Of a stretch of 25,581 bases of DNA, positions 18,893-25,581 are shown in pieces. The translations under genes were made by a program, and so were the position numbers. The notes under the pieces are model-generated. The model saw only the letters and a program-made list of their open reading frames with translations, was not told the DNA's origin and made no database searches. Position 1 is the first letter of the stretch. Each line of letters opens with the position of its first letter. This stretch comes from Chara braunii (taxonomy: Eukaryota > Streptophyta > Charophyceae > Charales > Characeae). The DNA is taken from the NCBI GenBank assembly GCA_003427395.1, contig BFEA01000076.1, forward strand, positions 3,030,358 to 3,055,938, in the 5' to 3' direction.

Positions 18893-19685
18893 CTAGTCCC
18901 GCTCTCGCCCTCGCGGCTTTTCTGGTTCGGTCGGCTCCTCGAATAGTTCAGCCACCCCTGCTAAATAACTCTCTCCTATCTCAATTTCCCTCCTGATTAT
19001 GCGTTCGCAGCCCGCCCAGTCTTAGCCGTGGCGCCCTAAACATCAGGATGTGGATGACTTCCAGTAACTCGTGGACCCTTTTTCCCCAGAACGGCCCATG
19101 CTCCACAGCGACATCGTAGAACATCCCAATGGTAGGGGAGGGAAAGTGGCCTGCCCAGACTATCGCTGAGTCTGCCAGCTTCTGCGCCCTGGTGAGGCTT
19201 CCGAAGACGAGGTCTATCATAAAACGGGGCACCCGGCATCTCAGCGGCATAGTCGGTGCCCTGAACTCCCTCCAACCTCCCATTTCCACCCGGGTAAGTA
19301 AGCCCACGTTCCTTCTACCCCTGACTAATTGTCCTATCCGGGTCAACGTCCGGGCGGCCCTTCGAAAGACCGGTGCCAGCTCATTACTTTGTGCTATTTC
19401 TACCCCCAACGAGTGTCAGCCGATCTCAGGCAGATACATGGTCCCGGTAACTTACAGATTGGAATACAGATCGTCCCCGGGTCCTCGCTTGAGTCTCATC
19501 CCTGTCCACCGATATTCTACCAATATGAAGGCGGCGTCCCATCCTAAAGTCACGGCCCGCCATTCTATGTCAAATCCCCAATAGGTAGAACTCGATGGGA
19601 GGGATACTTCCCATCGTCCACCTTTATTCCAAGGCTGTCCGGGGTACCGGGGCCGGCGTTCCATTCGCTCACGTCTTGTTGCCAT
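18893..19685 (-). pseudogene. ORF2: unknown protein, paralogue of ORF1 (two stops, one frameshift)
   Basis: I do not recognise the family. The start is ATG 19683-19685 (MATRRERMERRPRYPGQ). The frame is interrupted by TAA 19452-19454 and TGA 19416-19418, then shifts by one base near 19000, where the coding look moves to another frame (ERIIRREIEIGESYLAG) ending at TAG 18893-18895. Read this way it has 263 codons, the length of ORF1. It aligns with ORF1 almost without gaps: GGRWEVSLP/EGRVEINLP, AFILVEYRW/VYLVVELEW, VTGTMYLPE/ATGSLHLSE, VPRFMIDLVFG/LPPFLLRLMGG, EHGPF/EMGPF, RIIRREI/GIIRREV. The TGA aligns with a Trp codon in ORF1, suggesting TGG to TGA. There are no membrane segments, signal peptide or zinc motif. 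Confidence 0.7.
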
Positions 19686-19702
19686 CGTTGCTTGGTGATT
19701 CC

Positions 19703-19709
19703 CTGCATA
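19703..19709 (-). promoter_or_regulatory. Possible 3' splice acceptor (TATGCAG) before ORF2
   Basis: It sits 18 bp before the ORF2 ATG after a pyrimidine-containing stretch (CCCTTTCTATGTGGAC). The same word lies 12 bp before the gag ATG. Function is inferred from similarity to plant acceptor sites only. Confidence 0.25.
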
Positions 19710-19804
19710 GTCCACATAGAAAGGGTTAAATGTCAATCCCCAGAAACGGCCCACCTACTGCCCTCCTTGTCCTTCATATTTTCATTCCTCTTTTCTAGTC
19801 CCAA

Positions 19805-20596
19805 CTATCCCTCCATACCCCTGGGAGTAGTAGCCCCCTCTGGCAGCTCGTACAGCCGGTAGAGGTCATCTACGTAGGTCGCGCCCTGACCTACCTCCCG
19901 CCGGATGATTCCCCACATGGCCTCATCACTTATTTGTGGGACTCCCGGCCTAGTATTTACTACTGCTTGTAGAATGCAAAGCACCTCGCGCTCCTGTTCG
20001 TCCCCGAAAGGCCCCATCTCTAGGAAGGCCCGATAGTATTCTCGATACATTAACGCTTCGTCAAAATTCAGCCTAGTTATGGCAGTTACCGCCTGCTCCA
20101 TTGGCTCTATGCCTCCCATTAGCCTCAACAGAAACGGCGGTAGACTCATCCGTACGACCTCATTGGGCAGCTCCAAGATCCCTGTCGTGGCAACTCTTAC
20201 CTCCGCCGTCACGTCATCTCGTTCCGGGTCTGCAAACTCAAACCCCTCCCGCCAAGTTATTTGCGATGCCCCTTCGAACATTCGCACGGGGTCATCCCCA
20301 GAGGCCAAGGCAATCCCAAAGGTCCGCCACCCTTCTTCCGACAGGTGTAAGGATCCCGTCGCATGCACTCGCCCTGGGAGGTCCAGATTTACGCCCCCGA
20401 ACTCCTCTCTTGCACGCCATTCCAGCTCCACTACTAGGTACACCGTGTCCTCCACCAACTCTACCCCCACCCAGTCCATTACCGGATTGCTTACCGCATT
20501 TCTTGCTGGCAAGTTTATTTCGACCCTGCCTTCAGATATTCTCGGTGGCAGAATTCCACGAGGTCTATCCTCCCAGAACGTCATTCGCCCGGCCAT
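19805..20596 (-). CDS. ORF1: unknown 263-residue protein, intact, upstream of gag in the retroelement
   Basis: It starts at ATG 20594-20596 (MAGRMTFWEDRPRG) and ends at TAG 19805-19807 with no internal stop, which is striking among broken neighbours. The composition is acidic and balanced, with the look of a folded protein. An N-terminal part has beta-type patterns (RVEINLP, VYLVVELEWRA, RVHATGSLHLSEEGW). A more helical C-terminal part follows (SLPPFLLRLMGGIEPMEQAV, YREYYRAFLEMGPF, then GIIRREVGQGATYVDDLYRL). I see no catalytic motif, zinc finger, signal peptide or membrane helix and cannot name a family. It is followed after 119 bp by its paralogue ORF2 and then gag, all on one strand. Extra ORFs upstream of gag are known in some large plant Ty3/gypsy elements (Ogre-type ORF1), but I see no specific similarity. 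Confidence 0.65.
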   Translation of the reverse strand: MAGRMTFWEDRPRGILPPRISEGRVEINLPARNAVSNPVMDWVGVELVEDTVYLVVELEWRAREEFGGVNLDLPGRVHATGSLHLSEEGWRTFGIALASGDDPVRMFEGASQITWREGFEFADPERDDVTAEVRVATTGILELPNEVVRMSLPPFLLRLMGGIEPMEQAVTAITRLNFDEALMYREYYRAFLEMGPFGDEQEREVLCILQAVVNTRPGVPQISDEAMWGIIRREVGQGATYVDDLYRLYELPEGATTPRGMEG

Positions 20597-20940
20597 CTTG
20601 CAATGTCTCCTTTCCTTCTTTCTTAGTCCGATTGATGCTCACACTGAGATTCCACGCCTTACGTGTTTTAGTTTTTCAGCCCTCCCTACTTATCGTACAC
20701 TGGTTCTTGACGCTATCCCCAACTCATACACGTTCAATTCTACCCCTCCCCATTTTCCGGTTGCTGTCACTTCCCCCTTGTTTCGATCCTTATGCACCAT
20801 CTATGGCCTAATGTATACACTCCCTTTCTTATGTTACCCTCAATTCACAAACACCCTCCATGCTCAGGCCTTTTCACGGTGTTCGATCCCTTGGCCTCAT
20901 GTAGTCGAACCACAACTCGAATAGTTTAAAGACATCATCT
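20597..20940 (-). other. Upstream region of ORF1
   Basis: About 340 bp of ordinary composition with no coding frame on minus. Long open frames on plus across 20079-20924 are antisense shadows of ORF1. There is no clear TATA box. I did not see a primer-binding site complementary to a tRNA 3' end. This is where a 5' LTR would be expected, but nothing here repeats the left side. Confidence 0.4.
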
Positions 20941-21215
20941 ACGTTAGATTGGGAAAAATATTAATTTAAAATATTTTTTATGTTGGCAAAAATTGTTTGT
21001 ATCATGTTTCTGCATAACATGAATTTGTTACAGAAGTTTGTTTTTATTTTTCCTGTTTTTTTCCTAATTTTTAAAAATTTTTATTTCAATTTGTTTGTGT
21101 TTTGTGTCTTTGATTTTTCACTCGAGTTATCTACAGAATTTGACCATGAGTCTCAGGCAAAAGTTATTTGAAATATCATTTTCCATAACATAGTTTTGTT
21201 TTCAGATTTTTTTCA
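20941..21215. other. AT-rich island
   Basis: About 275 bp of strongly AT-rich sequence with T and A runs (TTAATTTAAAATATTTTTTA, TTTTTAAAAATTTTTATTTC). It contrasts sharply with the GC-richer ORF1 side and has no counterpart on the left. No gene is visible. It could be part of an unrelated small insertion ending in the poly-T at 21216-21242, or a matrix-attachment-like tract. Confidence 0.5.
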
Positions 21216-21348
21216 ATGATGTTTTTTTTTTTTTTTTTTTTTACGTATTTCCACGTACGGGAGGACGTGTACGCGCGTACGTGTCGCGTACAGAAATACG
21301 TGTACGCGTGTATGCGCAGCCCGCGTACACGTACGCTGTGCAACACAA
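21216..21348. repeat. Poly-T followed by alternating purine-pyrimidine palindromic segment at the arm junction
   Basis: A run of about 22 T is followed by about 105 bp dominated by alternating CG/TA/GT steps. ACGTGTACGCG occurs at 21265-21275 and 21298-21308, and its exact reverse complement CGCGTACACGT at 21322-21332. ACGTATTT (21243-21250) pairs with AAATACGT (21294-21301). The segment ends within about one base of the inner end of the right arm. On minus it would read as a unit with a poly-A tail, as a retroposon would. Confidence 0.75.
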
Positions 21349-23110
21349 GTCCAAATAATAAAAATCGGAAAATGGCGAGGACTTGGAATGTCCCAAGGGA
21401 ACCATGAACGAACACAAGTAATAATTGTGCACGCAAACGACACCGTCGAGATCGAGGATCTGGACGGTGGAAAATATTAGCACCACTATTGCAAACACTA
21501 GTGAGAGCAAGCGGGAGAGCCATGAGAGAAAGAAAAGTAAAAAATAGATGTTGGAAAGACTGCCCAGCAGTCTGGGATATCTCGGACTAGCTAGGCATAA
21601 GGAAATAGAGCCTTGAGAGGCTCAACATGAAAAAAAGGCTGCCCTTAGAAAATTGGAGCAAAAGGGGCTCAAAATTGGGCAAACGGGAGCAAAATGGAGC
21701 CCCTTAGGAGCATGGGGGTGCCATTATTGGAATCCGAGATGTAACGGTTCAGTAACGGCCATGAATCTGGCCTTGAATGAGGCCCTAGGGCCTAGAAAGA
21801 GGGTGCACAACAATTTGACACTTGTCACAATAGAAATAAAAGAAAAATAAAGAAAAACGAGAGAACAATGAGGGAGAATGAGACAAAAAGGGAGAAAAGA
21901 GTGGAGGAGAGTGTACCGGCCTATTGGGACCTGCACAGTAGGGACTGGCAGGTCCCACGAGTGACCTCATCCCTCCTAAAATGAGGGAGGGCAATCCGGA
22001 TTGAAGAGATATGGCCCCAATATCTCAACAAAATCTCAATTAAAAAACAGAAAATGAGAGAAAAGGCAAAAAGGAAGTGACCGGTTTTCTTTTGGGCCAT
22101 GGATCTGATATCAAATCTCATGGTAGAGAGAAACTAGCCATTTTTTGTGGGCCAACTAAAAATGGCTTGCTCCGGAATGAGGTAGCAGCCCAAAATGGAA
22201 AGAAACAAAAGAGGGAAAATGACAAAACAGTGCGTTTGGTCCAAAAAGAGAACCAGATGCACCAAAAATTGAAAAACTGGACTTAGGGGCTCAAAATTGA
22301 AGCAAGCGCTACTAAGGGGTAGCTCGGATTATTGTTGGCCTTGGATCTCAGCCAGATCTAAGGCTGAAAATGTGCCGCCAAATGAAAAAATGCTCTGGCT
22401 TACTCAAAAGAGGCCGAAACTTGAAAAAATTGAGAAAAAGGCCCACAAGGGTTTTTTTTTTCAAGTAAAAATGCCCCTTGGGCACTAGGACCCAAGGGGG
22501 CAGTATTTGTGAGGCAAAAAGGAGGCCGGAGTAGGCCACGAGGCAGTCCGAGTTAGTACCAGTCACTTGGACTGCATGTACTTGGCCAAAATGAGGCCCA
22601 GGTACCTCTAGGAGGGCCTAGTGAAGGAATTTTGCCTTGGGGGTACCTCGGTTCACCACAAGGCTGATGGGGAGGCTCATGGGCAAGCCGGACTGCTGGT
22701 TTCAACCTACATAAGTTGAGGATGCAGTCCGTCACTCTCACATTCGCATGAGGAGTGCCCATGCTGCCCAATTGAGCTCACAGGAACACTTTTGCACTTG
22801 GAGTGAGAGGGGAGGAACCCATGCTAGTGGGAGAGCTTAGAGGAGACTAGGAGGTAGTGGGAGGACTCTAGAGGATAGTGATGGTGGGAGAGACACTTGG
22901 GAGGTGATCCGCCATATCCCCCCTGGGTGTAGGAGAGAGAGAGAGACTAGAGGAGCCCCATTAGCCCCCCTAGAGGGGAGGACTCCATAGTCATAGCTGG
23001 GGGAGCTTGCCATAGCCTGAGAGAGAGCAAGGGAGGAGGAGAGAACGGCTTGGAGAAGAAGGAAGCCATAACCAAGACGGGATTGTGCAAAAAGAGGAAG
23101 CTTCATCAAG
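21349..23110 (-). repeat. Unique block of right arm
   Basis: It matches 3071-4826 in inverse orientation. Preserved landmarks include GAGTGCCCATGCTGCC (about 22750), CCAAAATGAGGCC (about 22580), CTGTGCAGGTCCCAATAGGC on minus (about 21920) and a hairpin at 21442-21468. A minus-strand frame of 90 codons (23109-22837) corresponds to the frame at 3074 but is not considered a gene. Confidence 0.85.
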
Positions 23111-23149
23111 AGGACACCAACATCAAGGAATCAACAAGGTGCGAGTGAG

Positions 23150-23425
23150 GAAAAACCTTCTTCAGTTTCTTCTTCTTCTTCTTCTACTACTTCTTCTTCT
23201 TCTTCTTCTTCTTCTTCCTCCTCTTCTCCTTCTTCCTTTCCTCCTTCTTCTTCCTCTTCTTCCTCCTCACTCCTCTCTTCCTTCTCTCCTCACCCCTCTT
23301 CATCTCTTTCTTCCTCCTCTTCACTTCCACTATCCTTGCCTCCCTCCTCTTCTTCACCATCTTCATCTCCCTCATCTCTCTCACCTTCTCCTCCATCTTC
23401 TCTTACTTCATGTTCTCTCCTCCAT
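23150..23425 (-). repeat. Homopyrimidine CTT-rich tract, right arm
   Basis: It is the counterpart of 2742-3045, with CTT runs interrupted by ACTACTTC near 23190 and a continuous CTT stretch at about 23195-23218. Long Leu- or Ser-rich frames here are compositional. Confidence 0.85.
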
Positions 23426-23468
23426 AGGCTACTCAAACTCTCCTCTTACACTTATACACTAGGGGGTA

Positions 23469-24560
23469 GTACTCCGATTCATTCATAGATGCTTCATGAT
23501 GCAATCTTGGTAATTTAGGCTCTCCAAACTTGTGATTTTCACACTCACACTAGTAGGTAGTGTAGCGTTTCACACATGGATGCTCCTTGATGCAATCTTG
23601 GTGATTTGGGCTCTCCAAACTTGTGTTTTTCACACTCACACTAGTAGGTAGTGTAGCGCTTCATACATGGATGCTTCTTGATGCAATCTTGGTGATTTGG
23701 GCTCTCAAAACTTGTGTTTTTCACACTCACACTAGTAGGTAGTGTAGCGCTTCACACATGGATGCTTCTTGATGCAATCTTGGTGACTTAGGCTCTCCAA
23801 ACTTGTGTTTTTCACACTCACACTAGTAGGTAGTGTAGCGCTTCACACATGGATGCTTCTTGATGCAATCTTGGTGATTAGGGTTCTCCAAACTTGTGAT
23901 TTTCACACTCAAACTAGTAGGTAGTGTAGCGCTTCACACATGAATGCTCCTTCATGCAATCTCGGTAATTTGGGCTCTCAAAACTTGTGATTTTCACACT
24001 CACACTAGTAGGTAGTGTAGCGCTTCACACATGGATGCTCCTTGATGCAATCTTGGTGATTTGGACTCTCCGAACTTGTGTTTTTCACACTTACACTAGT
24101 AGGTAGTGTAGCGCTTCACACATGGATGCTCCTTGATGCAATTTTGGTGATTTGGGCTCTCCAAACTTGTGTTTTTCACACTCACACTAGTAGGTAGTGT
24201 AGCGCTTCACACATGGATGCTTCTTGATGCAATCTTGGNTGGGCTCTCCAAACTTGTGTTTTTCACACTCACACTAGTAGGTAGTGTAGCGCTTCACACA
24301 TGGATGCTTCTTGATGCAATCTTGGTGATTTGGGATCTCCAAACTTGTGATTTTCACACTCGCACTAGTAGGTAGTGTAGCACTTCACACATGGATGCTC
24401 CTTGATGCAATCTTGGTGATTTGGGAGCTTCAAACTTGTGTTTTTCACACTCACACTAGTAGGTGGTATAGCGCTACACCCATGATTGATCCATGATACA
24501 ATCATGGTGACATGGGCTCTCCAAACCTGTAATTTTCACTCATACACTAGGAAGTAGTAC
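23469..24560 (-). repeat. 91-bp tandem array, right arm
   Basis: About 12 units. The landmark GTGTAGCG starts at 23560, 23651 and 23742, again 91 bp apart, and continues through 24470. An n at 24239 stands where the word TGATT is expected, so one unit is shortened, probably by an assembly gap. Confidence 0.93.
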
Positions 24561-24639
24561 ACCGATACTCCCATGGATTACCTTTGATTCAACCTTGGTG
24601 ATCTTGCCCACTTAGACTCTTGTTTTCACTCACGTGATA

Positions 24640-25581
24640 GCATGTGATGTTCTGGGTGATCTTCCCTTCATATACATGTGTTTTTCATTAGTCGAGCATT
24701 TCTTTGTCTTGTTTATACTTAGTGTGATATTCCGGATGATCTCTACTCTTTATGCATGTGTTTTTCACTAGTCTAGTCTCTCATTGTCAAGTTCAAGTTG
24801 AATGTAATGTTATGGATCTTTGCTTAGTTGAAATCTTATTCTTTGTGCATGTGCTTCCACTAGTCTAGCCTCTCATTGTTCAGTTCAAGTTTGATGTAAT
24901 GTTCCGGATTTCGACCTTGTTGAAATCTTCTCTTTTGTGCATGTACTTCCACTAATCTAGTCTCTCATTGTCAAGTTCATGTTGGATGTAATATTTCGGA
25001 TCTTTACCTTGTTGATTGCTACTCTTTGGGCATGTGCTTTCCTCTAGTCTGGTCTCTCATTGTCAAGTACATGTTCCGGATCTTTGCTTAGTTGATCTCT
25101 TCTCATTTGTGCGTGTGTTTTCTACTAGTCTAGTCTCTCATTGACAAGTTCATGTTCCGGATCTTTACTTTGTTGATCTCTTCTCTTTGTGCATGTGCTT
25201 CCAATAGTCCAGTCTCTCATTGTCAAACTCATGTTCCGGGTCTTCACTTAGTTGATCTCTTCTCTTTTGTGCATGTACTTCCACTAATGTAATCTCTCAA
25301 TGTCAAGTTCATGTTGGATGTAATGTTCCGGATCTTTGCTTAGTTAGCCACTAGTCTAGTCTCTCATTGTCAAGTTCGTGTTCCGGATCTTTGCTTAGTT
25401 GATCTCTTCTCATTGTCAAGTTCATGTTGATTGCTACTCTTTGTGCATATGTTTTCTACTAGTGTAGTCTCTCATTATCAAGTTTGTGTTCCGGATCTTT
25501 GCTTAGTTGATCTCTTCTCATTTGTGTATGTGTTTTCCACAAGTCTAGTCTCTCATTGACAAGTTCATGTTCCGGATCTTT
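24640..25581 (-). repeat. Outer tandem array, right arm (cut by window end)
   Basis: About 11-12 units with ATGTTCCGGATCTTT, GTCTAGTCTCTCATTGTCAA and TTGTGCATGTG, the reverse complement of the left array. Unit lengths vary; near 25350-25440 units are truncated or fused. The window ends within a unit at CCGGATCTTT. Confidence 0.9.

Larger units (their letters stand above)
21349..25581 (-). repeat. Right arm of the giant inverted repeat
   Basis: It is the reverse complement of 1-4826 with the same block order. It is shorter in the window, mainly because the outer array is cut by the window end (about 0.93 kb here against 1.56 kb on the left) and because the about 60-bp segment near 4749-4808 is missing. 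The inner end is at 21349, next to the palindromic segment. Confidence 0.9.

Noticed and set aside
20079-20924. 281- and 236-codon plus-strand frames
   Set aside because: They are antisense to ORF1. ORF1 has a paralogue (ORF2) on the minus strand that preserves its protein sequence, so minus is the coding strand.
20597-21348. 5' LTR and tRNA primer-binding site
   Set aside because: I looked for a TGG-starting tRNA-complementary site and for sequence repeated from 6700-8130; neither is visible.
1-25581. Inverted arms as a simple assembly mirror
   Set aside because: Arms differ by about 10%, with private indels such as about 60 bp at 4749-4808, so they are separate genomic sequences.

Overview
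The window looks like repeat-rich nuclear DNA of a eukaryote. I lean towards a streptophyte (non-seed plant or charophyte alga), because it carries a Ty3/gypsy-type retroelement, plant-like minisatellites and no compact gene organisation. The species cannot be fixed from sequence alone. I see no host gene, tRNA or rRNA. Nearly everything here is mobile or repetitive DNA.

The outer frame is a very large inverted repeat. The left arm (1-4826) and the right arm (21349-25581) are reverse complements with the same internal order. From outside to inside each has: an 80-93 bp tandem array with a higher-order (five-unit) pattern, a very regular 91-bp tandem array, a GAA/TTC-rich homopurine/homopyrimidine tract, and about 1.6-1.75 kb of unique arm sequence. 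By eye the arms are roughly 90% identical, so they are old copies and not one locus assembled twice. Both window ends lie inside the outer array, so the outer termini are not visible; the record may be a contig that stops in the repeat.

The 16.5-kb spacer holds, on the minus strand (read right to left), ORF1 (20596-19805, intact), ORF2 (19685-18893, broken), gag (18427-16754), protease, reverse transcriptase, RNase H and integrase (ending about 11848), and ORF3 (about 11607-10588). The domain order PR-RT-RH-INT is that of Ty3/gypsy. Gag-pol is dead: it has seven in-frame stops, two frameshifts and several altered key residues. Further left come minisatellites of 55, 40, 63 and 26 bp and two polypurine-tract-like sites with a TGT start, which would suit 3' LTR boundaries. 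I found no matching 5' LTR.

The most notable observation is that ORF1 and ORF2, upstream of gag, are diverged tandem paralogues of the same length (263 codons once one frameshift in ORF2 is allowed for). They belong to no family I recognise. Together with ORF3 downstream of integrase, they suggest a multi-ORF retroelement lying in the loop of a giant foldback structure. Short motifs shared by the leaders of ORF2, gag and ORF3 hint at a common expression mechanism.
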